Source: Anaerostipes caccae L1-92
GTDB lineage: Bacteria > Bacillota > Clostridia > Lachnospirales > Lachnospiraceae
Direction: 5' to 3'
NCBI RefSeq assembly: GCF_014467075.1
Contig: NZ_AP023027.1
Coordinates: 2,173,501-2,237,500 of the forward strand
DNA: 64,000 nt
Shown here: in pieces, positions 15,635-23,921 of the stretch
Position numbering within the stretch: position 1 is the stretch's first letter
Layout: the number at the start of each line of letters is the position of its first letter
The notes under the pieces: generated by a model
What the model saw: only the letters and a program-made list of their open reading frames with translations
What the model was told of the DNA's origin: nothing
Databases searched by the model: none
Made by a program: the position numbers and the translations under genes

Positions 15635-16672
15635 TTATTTTACAACAGCTTTTAACTGTTCTGTCAGCATCGGAACGATCTTATTTAAATCTCCGACAAT
15701 ACCGTAGTCAGCCACGTCAAAGATTGGCGCTGTGTCATCTTTGTTGATTGCTACAATGATGTCTGCTTCTTCCATACCTGCTACGTGCTGGATAGCTCCG
15801 GAAATACCGATTGCAAAGTATACGTTCGGACGTACTGTCTTACCAGTCTGTCCAACCTGAATATCTCTCGGTTTCCATCCTGCATCTACGACTGCACGGG
15901 AGCAGCTTACTTCTCCGCCTAAAACTTCTGCTAAATCTTCTAAGATCTTGAAGTTTTCTGGACTTCCTACTCCACGTCCTCCGGATACAAGGATGTTGGC
16001 ATCCATGATATCTACCACATCTGTCACAGATTTTACAACTTCCATGATCTCAACATATTTGTTGTCCGGTGTGAATCCAGGATTGAATTCGATGACCTCG
16101 GCTTTTGCACCTTCGATCTTATCGATCGCCTGCATAACACCAGGACGTACCGTAGCCATCTGAGGACGGTTGTCCGGGCAGGCAATAGTAGCGATCGTGT
16201 TTCCACCGAATGCAGGACGTGTCATCAGTAACTGATTGTGTTTCTGCTCTCTTCCAGGGATTGCAACTAATGGGAAATCACCGATTTCAAGGACTGTACA
16301 GTCAGCAGTAAGACCTGTTGCAACTCTCGCAGACACACGAGGTCCTAAGTCTCTGCCGATTGCTGTCGCACCAACCAGCATGATTTCCGGTTTGTATTCA
16401 TTGATCACAGATGCAAGTGCATGAGTATAAGGCTCTGTTCTGTATTCTTTCAGTTCAGGATCATCAACGACGATTACCTTGTCCGCACCGTAAGCTGCAA
16501 GTTCATCTGCAAGGTCTTTCACTTCAGATCCAATTAATACAGCTGTTACATCAGTATCTAAATCTTTTGCAAGGTCTTTGGCTTTTCCAAGTAATTCAAA
16601 AGCGATGCCGCTTAATTCATTGTCTACCTGCTGTGCAAAGACATAAACTCCTTTATATTCTTCTAAACCCAT
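15635..16672 (-). CDS. etfA: Electron transfer flavoprotein alpha subunit
   Basis: A protein of 345 residues. It pairs with EtfB and carries FAD in its C-terminal domain, seen as [35 protein letters not shown] and [20 protein letters not shown]. In clostridia EtfAB with Bcd couples crotonyl-CoA reduction to ferredoxin reduction by electron bifurcation. I choose ATG 16672 ([15 protein letters not shown]), the usual family start, with GGTGA five bases upstream. In-frame GTG codons at 16681 and 16684 are alternatives with AAGG nearby. It is the last gene of the butyrate operon. Confidence 0.95.
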   Translation of the reverse strand: MGLEEYKGVYVFAQQVDNELSGIAFELLGKAKDLAKDLDTDVTAVLIGSEVKDLADELAAYGADKVIVVDDPELKEYRTEPYTHALASVINEYKPEIMLVGATAIGRDLGPRVSARVATGLTADCTVLEIGDFPLVAIPGREQKHNQLLMTRPAFGGNTIATIACPDNRPQMATVRPGVMQAIDKIEGAKAEVIEFNPGFTPDNKYVEIMEVVKSVTDVVDIMDANILVSGGRGVGSPENFKILEDLAEVLGGEVSCSRAVVDAGWKPRDIQVGQTGKTVRPNVYFAIGISGAIQHVAGMEEADIIVAINKDDTAPIFDVADYGIVGDLNKIVPMLTEQLKAVVK

Positions 16673-16698
16673 TTTATTCACCACTTTTCCTTTTTAAA

Positions 16699-17481
16699 TT
16701 AGATTACATGTTTTTCTTTTAATTTGTCCATGATATATGCTACGGATTCTTCAGGATCTAAGGTTACCTTTTCTCCTGCACCCTTACGAACCTTATCAGA
16801 TGCTTTCGCGATCTTTGTAGGTGATCCGGCAAGTCCGATGTTTGCATCATCGACATCTTTTAAGTCTTTTCTTCCCCAAACAGTAACTTCTGCATCGTAT
16901 GCATCGAAGATTCCGCCCGGTGTCATGTAACGCGGCTCGTTTAATTCAGAAAGTGCTGTGATCAGGCAAGGCATTTTTGCCTTTACAACATGATATCTGT
17001 CTTCATACTGACGTTCAACAACAACATTGTCTCCGTCAATCTTGATATCCTGAGCGTAAGAAATAACCGGAATATCCAGATGCTCTGAAATCTGAGGACC
17101 TACCTGTGCGGTATCTCCATCGATTGCCTGACGTCCTGTGATGATCAGGTCGTAGTCAAGATTTCGGATCGCACCTGCAAGCGTTGTAGAAGTAGCCCAT
17201 GTATCTGCTCCTCCGAGAACTCTGTCTGTGACAAGGACTCCCTTATCTGCACCCATTGCCATAGCCTCACGTAAAACTTCGTCCGCTTTCGGAAGTCCCA
17301 TTGTAAGAACTGTCACTTCTGCATCATATTCATCTTTTAATTTCAATGCTGCTTCCAATCCAGCTTTATCATCTGGATTCATGATAGTCAGCATCGCACC
17401 TCTATCCAAAGTACCATCCGGGTTAAATTTAACTCCGCCTTTAGTATCTGGTACCTGTTTTACACATACAACGATTTTCAC
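16699..17481 (-). CDS. etfB: Electron transfer flavoprotein beta subunit
   Basis: A protein of 260 residues, full length. The start MKIVVCVKQVPDT is diagnostic. ITGRQAIDGDTAQVGPQISE is the family signature region that binds the second flavin in bifurcating enzymes. It lies between bcd (16 bp upstream) and etfA (26 bp downstream) and works with them in butyryl-CoA formation. Confidence 0.95.
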   Translation of the reverse strand: MKIVVCVKQVPDTKGGVKFNPDGTLDRGAMLTIMNPDDKAGLEAALKLKDEYDAEVTVLTMGLPKADEVLREAMAMGADKGVLVTDRVLGGADTWATSTTLAGAIRNLDYDLIITGRQAIDGDTAQVGPQISEHLDIPVISYAQDIKIDGDNVVVERQYEDRYHVVKAKMPCLITALSELNEPRYMTPGGIFDAYDAEVTVWGRKDLKDVDDANIGLAGSPTKIAKASDKVRKGAGEKVTLDPEESVAYIMDKLKEKHVI

Positions 17482-17496
17482 AGTAAAGTACCTCCC

Positions 17497-18648
17497 TTAT
17501 TTTAACAGATTTCCAGAAATAACCATGCGCTGAACTTCTGATGTTCCTTCGTAGATCTCAGTGATCTTAGCATCGCGCATCATACGTTCTACATCGTATT
17601 CTCTGATATATCCATATCCACCGTGTAACTGAACAGCTTTTGTTGTTACTTCCATTGCCACTTCTGCTGCATATAACTTCGCCATAGCTGCTTCCACACT
17701 GTATACTTTCTGTGTAGCTTTTGCCATCGCTGCTTTATAAACCAACAGTTTTGCAGCTTCAACCTTAGTAGCCATATCAGCTAACTGGAACTGTGTATTC
17801 TGGAACTGTCCGATTGTACGTCCGAACTGTTTTCTCTCTTTTACGTATTCAACGGTTGCTTCCAGCGCACCTTCTGCCAGTCCGAGAGCCTGGGAAGCGA
17901 TACCGATACGTCCGCCGTCCAGAGTGTGCATAGCGATTCCGAATCCCTTGCCCTGTTTTCCTAATAAGTTTTCTTTCGGAATGCGGCAGTCTTCGAAGAT
18001 CAGCTCATAAGTAGAAGATCCGCGGATACCCATTTTCTTTTCCTTTGTTCCAAAGGAGAAGCCTGGTGTTCCTTTATCAACGATAAATGCGGAAATCTCT
18101 TTTAATTTTCTTCCGCGTTTTTCGATGATGCCTGTAACAGCAATCACGATATAAACGTCTGCTTCTTTACCGTTTGTGATGAAGCATTTGGAACCGTTTA
18201 ATACCCACTCGTCTCCGTCTAAGACAGCTTTTGTCTGCTGACCCTGAGCGTCTGTACCGGCTCCCGGCTCTGTAAGACCGAATGCACCTAATTTTTTACC
18301 GGATGCAAGGTCCGGAAGATATTTTTTCTTCTGTTCTTCTGTTCCGTAAGTCATGATCGGATCACAGCACAGAGAGGTATGTGCAGATACGATAACACTT
18401 GTAGTACCGCAAACTTTTGCTAATTCTTCCACACACATAACGTATGTAAGAGGATCACAGCCCTGTCCGCCGTACTCTTTCGGGATCGGGATACCAAGAA
18501 AACCGTTCTTAGCCATCTTCTGAGCAGTTTCTTTCGGGAACTGTTCTGTTTCATCCACGTCCTGTGCAAGAGGCTTTACTTCATTTTCGGCGAACTCTTT
18601 GAACAGAGTTCTTGCCATTTCGTGTTTCTTACTTAATGCGAAATCCAT
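17497..18648 (-). CDS. bcd: Butyryl-CoA dehydrogenase
   Basis: A protein of 383 residues of the acyl-CoA dehydrogenase family; it reduces crotonyl-CoA to butyryl-CoA with EtfAB. Landmarks are AFGLTEPGAGTDAQG (FAD binding), LNGSKCFITNG, RKQFGRTIGQFQNTQFQLAD, LHGGYGYIREYDVERMMRD, and IYEGTSEVQR with the catalytic Glu367. The length and order are those of short-chain clostridial Bcd. It sits between hbd and etfB with small gaps. It is the committing step of butyrate fermentation in the cytoplasm. Confidence 0.95.
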   Translation of the reverse strand: MDFALSKKHEMARTLFKEFAENEVKPLAQDVDETEQFPKETAQKMAKNGFLGIPIPKEYGGQGCDPLTYVMCVEELAKVCGTTSVIVSAHTSLCCDPIMTYGTEEQKKKYLPDLASGKKLGAFGLTEPGAGTDAQGQQTKAVLDGDEWVLNGSKCFITNGKEADVYIVIAVTGIIEKRGRKLKEISAFIVDKGTPGFSFGTKEKKMGIRGSSTYELIFEDCRIPKENLLGKQGKGFGIAMHTLDGGRIGIASQALGLAEGALEATVEYVKERKQFGRTIGQFQNTQFQLADMATKVEAAKLLVYKAAMAKATQKVYSVEAAMAKLYAAEVAMEVTTKAVQLHGGYGYIREYDVERMMRDAKITEIYEGTSEVQRMVISGNLLK

Positions 18649-18667
18649 TTCTTATTCCTCCATTTAA

Positions 18668-19507
18668 TTATTTACTATAATCGTAGAATCCTTTACCGGT
18701 CTTCTGACCTAACATACCGCCGCGTACCATTTTTCTCAGCAATGGGTGAGGACGATATTTGGTATCTCCAAACTCGTTGTAAAGTACTTCCATGATAGCA
18801 AGGCAAACATCTAATCCGATCAGGTCACCTAACGCCAACGGTCCCATCGGGTGATTAGCTCCTAATTTCATCGCTGTGTCGATACCTTCCACAGATGCCA
18901 CTCCGTCTGCATAGATTCCGATTGCTTCGTTGATCATCGGGATGAGGATTCTGTTTACAACGAAACCAGCTGCTTCTTCTACCTGAACCGGTGTTTTTCC
19001 GATTTCTTTAGAGATCTCGATGATTTTGTCAACGGTCTCCTGAGGAGTATTGATTCCTGCGATTACTTCAACAAGCTTCATAACCGGAGCCGGATTGAAG
19101 AAATGCATACCGATCATCGGGCGGTCAAGTCCTGCTCCGATTTCAGTAATAGAAAGGGAAGATGTATTGGTAGCGAAGATTGCTTCCGGTTTGCAGATAT
19201 CCTGTAATTCTTTGAATGTCTGCTTTTTGATCTCCATGTTTTCGATTGCTGCTTCCACAACAAGGTCACAGTCAGTGCAGATATCTTTTACGCCTGTTGT
19301 GATCTTTGCTAAAATGGCATCCGCTTTTTCCTGGTCCATTTTGCCTTTTGCAACTCTTTTTTCAAATCCTTTTGCGATTCTTGCTTTTCCGTTTGCTGCG
19401 AACTCTTCATTGATGTCGCAAAGGCAAACTTCATAACCTTCTGTCTGCGCAAATGCCTGGGCAATTCCGCTGCCCATTGTTCCAGCACCGATAACTCCAA
19501 CTTTCAT
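18668..19507 (-). CDS. hbd: 3-hydroxybutyryl-CoA dehydrogenase
   Basis: A protein of 279 residues; it reduces acetoacetyl-CoA to 3-hydroxybutyryl-CoA. The N-terminal Rossmann fold has [25 protein letters not shown] carries the catalytic His, and [16 protein letters not shown] and the C-terminal GKGFYDYSK are typical. The clostridial form is a single-domain enzyme of about this length. It is preceded by AGGAGG and lies 45 bp after crt. Confidence 0.95.
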   Translation of the reverse strand: MKVGVIGAGTMGSGIAQAFAQTEGYEVCLCDINEEFAANGKARIAKGFEKRVAKGKMDQEKADAILAKITTGVKDICTDCDLVVEAAIENMEIKKQTFKELQDICKPEAIFATNTSSLSITEIGAGLDRPMIGMHFFNPAPVMKLVEVIAGINTPQETVDKIIEISKEIGKTPVQVEEAAGFVVNRILIPMINEAIGIYADGVASVEGIDTAMKLGANHPMGPLALGDLIGLDVCLAIMEVLYNEFGDTKYRPHPLLRKMVRGGMLGQKTGKGFYDYSK

Positions 19508-19552
19508 TATGATTCCTCCTGTATTTAAACTCTAATTGTTGCCTGCCAATGA

Positions 19553-20329
19553 TTATTTATTTTTGAATCCGTCGACTTTCGTCTTGTTTAAGAATGCTTC
19601 CATGCCTGCTCTCTGGTCTTCACTCTCAAAGCAGCTTCCGAATGCTTTTTCTTCCACGACGATAGCCTGATCCATGTCCACATCCAGACCTTCATTGATG
19701 GCTTTCTTTGAAGCGCGGACTGCGATCGGAGCGTTCTTTGCGATCTTTGCAGCCATCTTCTTTGCTGCGTCTAAGAGCTCTGCCTGCGGATATACCGCAT
19801 TGACGAGTCCGATTCTGTATGCTTCATCTGCCTTGATGTTGAATGCAGTGTAGATCATTTCTTTTGCTTTTCCAGCGCCTACGAGACGGGCAAGCCTCTG
19901 CGTTCCGCCGAATCCAGGAGTGATCCCAAGACCTACTTCCGGCTGTCCGAACACTGCATTTTCTGCACAGAGACGGATGTCACAGCTCATAGAGATCTCG
20001 CATCCTCCGCCCAGTGCAAATCCATTCACTGCAGCGATGGTCGGGATAGGAAATGTCTCTAACTTGCGGAATACGTCATTTCCTTTTTTACCGAACGCTT
20101 CTCCCTCTGCCTTTGTCAATGTACTCATCTCTGCGATGTCTGCTCCGGCTACGAAAGATTTGTCTCCTGCTCCGGTAAGTATTAAGGCTCTTGTATTTTC
20201 GAGATCAACAGCATCCAAAACTTCGTCAATCTCTCCGAGCACCTGGCTGTTCAGCGCGTTTAATGCTTTTGGACGGTTAATAGTGAGGATTCCTACAAAA
20301 CCTTCTGTTTCATATGTGATGAATTCCAT
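19553..20329 (-). CDS. crt: Crotonase (3-hydroxybutyryl-CoA dehydratase)
   Basis: A protein of 258 residues of the enoyl-CoA hydratase family; it dehydrates 3-hydroxybutyryl-CoA to crotonyl-CoA. The oxyanion-hole segments KSFVAGADIAEM and FALGGGCEISMSCDIRL, and the catalytic region FGQPEVGLGITPGFGGTQRL with its Glu, are all present. Position between thl and hbd supports the assignment over a general hydratase. Confidence 0.94.
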   Translation of the reverse strand: MEFITYETEGFVGILTINRPKALNALNSQVLGEIDEVLDAVDLENTRALILTGAGDKSFVAGADIAEMSTLTKAEGEAFGKKGNDVFRKLETFPIPTIAAVNGFALGGGCEISMSCDIRLCAENAVFGQPEVGLGITPGFGGTQRLARLVGAGKAKEMIYTAFNIKADEAYRIGLVNAVYPQAELLDAAKKMAAKIAKNAPIAVRASKKAINEGLDVDMDQAIVVEEKAFGSCFESEDQRAGMEAFLNKTKVDGFKNK

Positions 20330-20354
20330 GGATTCATTCTCCTTTCAAATTAAA

Positions 20355-21536
20355 TTAGTCCATTTCAACGATGGTAGAGCATCCCATACCGCCGCCGATG
20401 CAAAGTGTTGCAAGACCTTTCTTAGCTCCCCTGTCTTTCATTGCGTGAAGCAGAGTTACGAAGATACGGCATCCTGAAGCTCCAACCGGATGTCCGATCG
20501 CGATTGCCCCGCCGTTTACATTTAATTTGCTTAAGTCGAATCCTAAGTCTTTTCCTACTGCCACAGACTGAGCTGCGAATGCTTCGTTTGCCTCGATCAG
20601 ATCGAAGTCATCGATGCTCATTCCTGTTCTTTCCATAACTTTTCTTGTGGAAGCGACCGGTCCGATACCCATGATCTTAGGATCTACACCGCCGAGTGCT
20701 CCGGCAACCCATGTAGCCATCGGTGTAACACCTAATTCTTTTGCTTTTTCTTCACTCATAACGACAACTGCTGCCGCACCGTCATTGATTCCTGAAGAGT
20801 TCGCTGCAGTTACCATTCCGTCTTTCTTGAATGCCGGTCTTAATCCTGAGATGCCCTCTGCTGTTGTTCCAGGACGAGGTCCTTCGTCTTTATTCACGAT
20901 GATGGTTTCTTTTTTCTTCTTTACTTCTACCGGCACGATCTCTTCGTCGAACTTTCCGGCTTCCTGAGCTGCAACTGCCTTCTGCTGGCTTGCTGCTGCA
21001 AACTCATCTAATTCTTCACGGGTAAGTCCCCACTGGTCACAGATGTTCTCTGCTGTCATACCCATGTGATAGTCGTTGAATGCACACCATAATGCATCAT
21101 TGACCATAGAATCTTTCAACACGCCGTTGTTCATACGGTATCCGAAACGCGCCTGATCTAATACATATGGAGCCATTGACATGTTCTCGCATCCGCCTGC
21201 TACGACAACGTCAGCGTCACCGCTTCTGATCATGTCTGCAGCCATGTTTACCGCTTTCAGTCCGGAACCGCATACAACGTTGATCGTTGTTGCCGGAACT
21301 TCGATCGGAAGACCTGCCTTGATGGATGCCTGACGAGCAACGTTCTGTCCTAAACCAGCCTGGATAACACATCCCATGTATACTTCATCTACCTGCTCTG
21401 GCTTAACATTGGCTCTGTTCAGAGCTTCTTTGATAACGATTGATCCTAAGTCAGCAGCCGGAGTTGTGCTCAATGCTCCGCCCATCTTACCTACTGCTGT
21501 ACGACAAGCACTTGCAATAACTACTTTTCTTGACAT
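20355..21536 (-). CDS. thl: Acetyl-CoA C-acetyltransferase (thiolase)
   Basis: A protein of 393 residues; it condenses two acetyl-CoA to acetoacetyl-CoA, the first step to butyrate. The acylated Cys is Cys89 in [19 protein letters not shown] holds the catalytic His and LCIGGGMG the second Cys. The start at 21536 ([16 protein letters not shown]) follows TGGAGGAATT; the frame is open upstream but without a site. It is the first gene of the six-gene operon thl-crt-hbd-bcd-etfB-etfA. Confidence 0.95.
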   Translation of the reverse strand: MSRKVVIASACRTAVGKMGGALSTTPAADLGSIVIKEALNRANVKPEQVDEVYMGCVIQAGLGQNVARQASIKAGLPIEVPATTINVVCGSGLKAVNMAADMIRSGDADVVVAGGCENMSMAPYVLDQARFGYRMNNGVLKDSMVNDALWCAFNDYHMGMTAENICDQWGLTREELDEFAAASQQKAVAAQEAGKFDEEIVPVEVKKKKETIIVNKDEGPRPGTTAEGISGLRPAFKKDGMVTAANSSGINDGAAAVVVMSEEKAKELGVTPMATWVAGALGGVDPKIMGIGPVASTRKVMERTGMSIDDFDLIEANEAFAAQSVAVGKDLGFDLSKLNVNGGAIAIGHPVGASGCRIFVTLLHAMKDRGAKKGLATLCIGGGMGCSTIVEMD

Positions 21537-21816
21537 ATCAATTCCTCCATAATAATTCTGTGTTATATAGTGTTTGGCAGTTCCCCGCCGATATGTTAAT
21601 AGTATCACAATCACTTTTTCATTTCAATTACAAATTTGTTTCAGGCCTTGCTACAGGCTTCATATCATCTTAAAAACTGCGTATTTAAGCCGTTTGTTTC
21701 GGTCTTTTGTATGCAGTATAGATTGTACTTTTTTAAATACAGCCATATGTTCGTTTTTTTATTTAGAAAACTTTTATATATTTTTAGACATTGTATCCCC
21801 TAAAATCAACTTAATA

Positions 21817-21834
21817 TCGTCACAATTTTAACAA
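21817..21834 (-). promoter_or_regulatory. Candidate Rex operator
   Basis: On the minus strand TTGTTAAAATTGTGACGA has a perfect TTGTTAA half-site and a second half agreeing at four of seven positions with TTGTTAANNNNTTAACAA. Rex represses the butyrate genes in other clostridia according to NADH/NAD. It lies about 280 bp upstream of thl. Confidence 0.4.
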
Positions 21835-21862
21835 TATGTTCTGTCTTTTTTCTCAGGAAACT

Positions 21863-21889
21863 AAAAAAAGATGGGCTGAAAGACCATCT
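21863..21889 (-). terminator. Terminator of the DUF2000 gene
   Basis: Stem AGATGG/CCATCT with a nine-base loop (minus strand) followed by seven T. It lies 85 bp beyond the stop at 21974. Confidence 0.75.
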
Positions 21890-21973
21890 TATAACCGGAG
21901 TTCCCATGAATTGGAGAACTATATAGGAAGACTTATCAAAACATCTGTGTACGTTTCCTTTTTTCTTTTGTTT

Positions 21974-22396
21974 TTACCTTAAAAGAGGCAGACTCCCGGT
22001 TAATTTATTCACCATCTTTTTAGGTCCGCAAAGAGCCACTCCAAGGTAATTGAGCTGTTCCCCCGGCGTCTTTGACATCTTTTCCGCGAACTCGTCATAA
22101 ATCATACAGCTCTGTGCCAGATCCGAAAAATCTGCAGCGATGAGTTCGCTGAATTCGGGCTGGTTCACTTTTTCTCTTAGTTCTTTTAATACTTTCCGGC
22201 TGCCTTTTAAAACAGGAACGGGAAAAGTTATGATCCCCATATGTTCGTTTCCTCCGCTGTCCATGACATCCGTGCCTATAGCCCCCGGCATATGTTTCCC
22301 CATGGTCATACCAAGGATCACCCCTGTATTTACCGCAATCCCGGCAGGAAGCTCCCCGTCGATGACAACCACACATTTTTCATTCGCAATATCCAT
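21974..22396 (-). CDS. DUF2000 family protein
   Basis: A protein of 140 residues. KCVVVIDGELPAGIAVNTGVI, LGMTMGKHMPGAIG and GITFPVPVL-like segments match the DUF2000 family, related to peptidyl-tRNA hydrolase Pth2-like folds but of unknown function. I set the start at 22396 (MDIANEKC), where TGGAGGAATC lies just upstream; a longer frame has no site. It is monocistronic. Confidence 0.78.
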   Translation of the reverse strand: MDIANEKCVVVIDGELPAGIAVNTGVILGMTMGKHMPGAIGTDVMDSGGNEHMGIITFPVPVLKGSRKVLKELREKVNQPEFSELIAADFSDLAQSCMIYDEFAEKMSKTPGEQLNYLGVALCGPKKMVNKLTGSLPLLR

Positions 22397-22477
22397 TTGA
22401 TTCCTCCATTTGTGAACAGATTTTTTGACAGGCTCTATTGTAACCTGTACGGCAAGAAATTTCTTGTATGATATTGC

Positions 22478-22541
22478 TGTGTACAACCCGCGGAGCGTTA
22501 TTTTATAGGAAAGATCGTAGAGCTTTCCTATGAAATAACAA
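22478..22541 (+). repeat. Terminator-associated repeat, copy 1
   Basis: CTGTGTACAACCCGCGGAGC is followed by an AT-rich hairpin (TTTTATAGGAAAG... CTTTCCTATGAAA). The same unit lies at 44665-44747 and 54374-54460. It directly follows the hsp20 terminator. Confidence 0.75.
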
Positions 22542-22542
22542 T

Positions 22543-22569
22543 ACCGGGATGCCTTTTCAGCACCCCGGT
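22543..22569 (-). terminator. Terminator of the hsp20 gene
   Basis: Stem ACCGGG/CCCGGT extended by inner GC pairs; on the minus strand ATTGTTATTT follows. Confidence 0.65.
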
Positions 22570-22583
22570 CAAATCTTTCAGCG

Positions 22584-23030
22584 TTATCCTTCTATTGAAA
22601 TGAACTCCTCTGACGGTACTTCTTTTCTTTCCTCGGCTTTCGGAAACCTCAGCACCAGTTCACCGTTGTCAAACTTTGCCCTGATATCTTCCTGTTTCAG
22701 TTCTTTTCCGACATAGAAACTTCTGCTGCACTGTCCGGAATAACGCTCTTTCCGTATATAGTTTCCCTCTTTGTCTTTCTCGTCTTTTACTTCGTTCTTT
22801 GCCGCACTGATAGTCAGATAACCGTCTCTCAGCTGGGCGGAAATGTCCTCCTTGCTGAAACCGGGAAGTTCCATACTTAATTCATATCCGTCTTCAGTAT
22901 CTTTAATATCTGTCTTCATGCCGCGTTCAAAATCTCCAAAGCCAAAACGGTCAGCAGGAAATGCATTTTTAAACGCCCGGTCCATCCATCCGTCAAAAAG
23001 ATTTTCTCCAAAAATACTTGGCATCAACAT
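22584..23030 (-). CDS. Small heat-shock protein (Hsp20 / alpha-crystallin)
   Basis: A protein of 148 residues with the alpha-crystallin core (about 40-140): MKTDIKDTEDGYELSMELPG, FSKEDISAQLRDGYLTISA and the C-terminal NGELVLRFPKAE. Such proteins hold unfolding proteins as an ATP-independent chaperone. The start MLMPSIFGENLFDGW follows AGGAATGACTT. A strong sigma-A promoter lies at 23104-23132. No CIRCE or CtsR box is visible in the leader. Confidence 0.92.
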   Translation of the reverse strand: MLMPSIFGENLFDGWMDRAFKNAFPADRFGFGDFERGMKTDIKDTEDGYELSMELPGFSKEDISAQLRDGYLTISAAKNEVKDEKDKEGNYIRKERYSGQCSRSFYVGKELKQEDIRAKFDNGELVLRFPKAEERKEVPSEEFISIEG

Positions 23031-23103
23031 AAGTCATTCCTCCTATTCTATCTTCTGTGCGGGAATCCCGCACTGTTATATGTTGTTTATTTGTTCTATA
23101 TGT

Positions 23104-23132
23104 AATATAACAATTATTTTTCTGTCTGTCAA
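23104..23132 (-). promoter_or_regulatory. Sigma-A promoter of hsp20
   Basis: Minus strand: TTGACA (23127-23132), 17-nt spacer, TATATT (23104-23109). The start codon is about 70 nt downstream. Confidence 0.7.
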
Positions 23133-23232
23133 CTCATCAAATAAATGTTCACAGTTTTTTCACAAAATAAGAATGCCCACAGGACACACCGTATTTCATA
23201 CTCTTCGCGTGATAAGGTATGCTGTAAACAAG

Positions 23233-23268
23233 CAAAGGCTCAGGAGCCTGTCTGCCCCTGAGCCTTTG
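23233..23268 (-). terminator. Terminator downstream of ilvN
   Basis: Perfect 12-bp stem CAAAGGCTCAGG and its complement, loop of 12. It lies 145 bp past ilvN, beyond the conserved-core hairpin; the T tract is poor on the minus strand (TTTGCTTGTTT) and better on the plus strand. Confidence 0.6.
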
Positions 23269-23346
23269 AATCGTATAATTTTTTTATTTCCGTCGCAAAA
23301 TGATGCCTTATGCTTTAATGCTGCCTCTTCCGGCAGATATTGTATC

Positions 23347-23407
23347 CATTTTCTGCATGATTGGAGTGAGGCATTCTAAGAGCCGAACGGAAATCATGTA
23401 GAAAATG
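23347..23407. repeat. Conserved-core hairpin, copy 3 (61 nt)
   Basis: Arms cattttctgcatgatt and aatcatgtagaaaatg pair with one G/T wobble and enclose TTGGAGTGAGGCATTCTAAG and GAACGG. It begins six bases beyond the ilvN stop codon. The arm carries a changed but still paired position (atga/tcat) relative to the copy at 7709 (acga/tcgt). Confidence 0.85.
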
Positions 23408-23412
23408 TCTTC

Positions 23413-23910
23413 TTATCTGTCCTGCATACTAATAGAATCGATCGCGACGCTTCCGCCCCGCACAACCTCAATGCTGGAAAATCTCTTCTTAAAAACTTTT
23501 AATATCGAATTGTTCTTTGCTTCTGTCCGCACAGATTCGATCAAAATACTGTCTTTCCCCATATCCTTCACACGGAATTTGAAAACCTGTGCCATCTGGA
23601 ACACTTCATTTCTGTCCTTCTGGGTGCAGCCTTTCACCTTGATAAACATAATCTCTTTCATGCGGATCGACATGTTTGTGTAATCCATGACTTTGATCAC
23701 TTCCACGCTGCGGTTCAGCTGCTTTTTGATCTGCTCAAAGGTGGCGTCATCGCTTTCTACGCTTATTGTCATTCTGGACACCGTCTCATCTTCTGTCGTT
23801 CCCACCGTGAGACTCTGCAGATTGTAGGATTTTCCTGAGAACAGACCCGCAATCCTCGCCAGCACTCCCACACGGTTTTCAACATATAAGGATAACCATC
23901 TTTTTTCCAT
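23413..23910 (-). CDS. ilvN: Acetolactate synthase small (regulatory) subunit
   Basis: A protein of 165 residues with an N-terminal ACT domain (WLSLYVENRVGVLARIAGLF, SGKSYNLQSLTVG) that binds valine in the family, and a C-terminal ALS_ss_C domain. It activates the catalytic subunit and confers feedback inhibition. It lies 11 bp downstream of ilvB in the same operon. It is the last gene; a 61-nt repeat hairpin begins six bases after its stop. Confidence 0.93.
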   Translation of the reverse strand: MEKRWLSLYVENRVGVLARIAGLFSGKSYNLQSLTVGTTEDETVSRMTISVESDDATFEQIKKQLNRSVEVIKVMDYTNMSIRMKEIMFIKVKGCTQKDRNEVFQMAQVFKFRVKDMGKDSILIESVRTEAKNNSILKVFKKRFSSIEVVRGGSVAIDSISMQDR

Positions 23911-23921
23911 AGAAAAACCTC

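Larger units (their letters stand above)
21537..21973 (-). promoter_or_regulatory. Leader and promoter region of the butyrate operon
   Basis: 437 bp with no gene. It is strongly AT-rich. On the right is the terminator of the DUF2000 gene (21863-21889). In the middle is a Rex-like site (21817-21834). No clear sigma-A promoter stands out; TGATACTATT at about 21597-21606 is a possible -10 region. No riboswitch was recognised. Confidence 0.5.
23031..23412. other. Intergenic region between hsp20 and ilvN
   Basis: 382 bp without a gene. It holds the hsp20 promoter (23104-23132), a segment at 23180-23222 that is repeated near 7276 in inverse orientation, the ilvN terminator (23233-23268) and a conserved-core hairpin (23347-23407). 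Confidence 0.7.
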
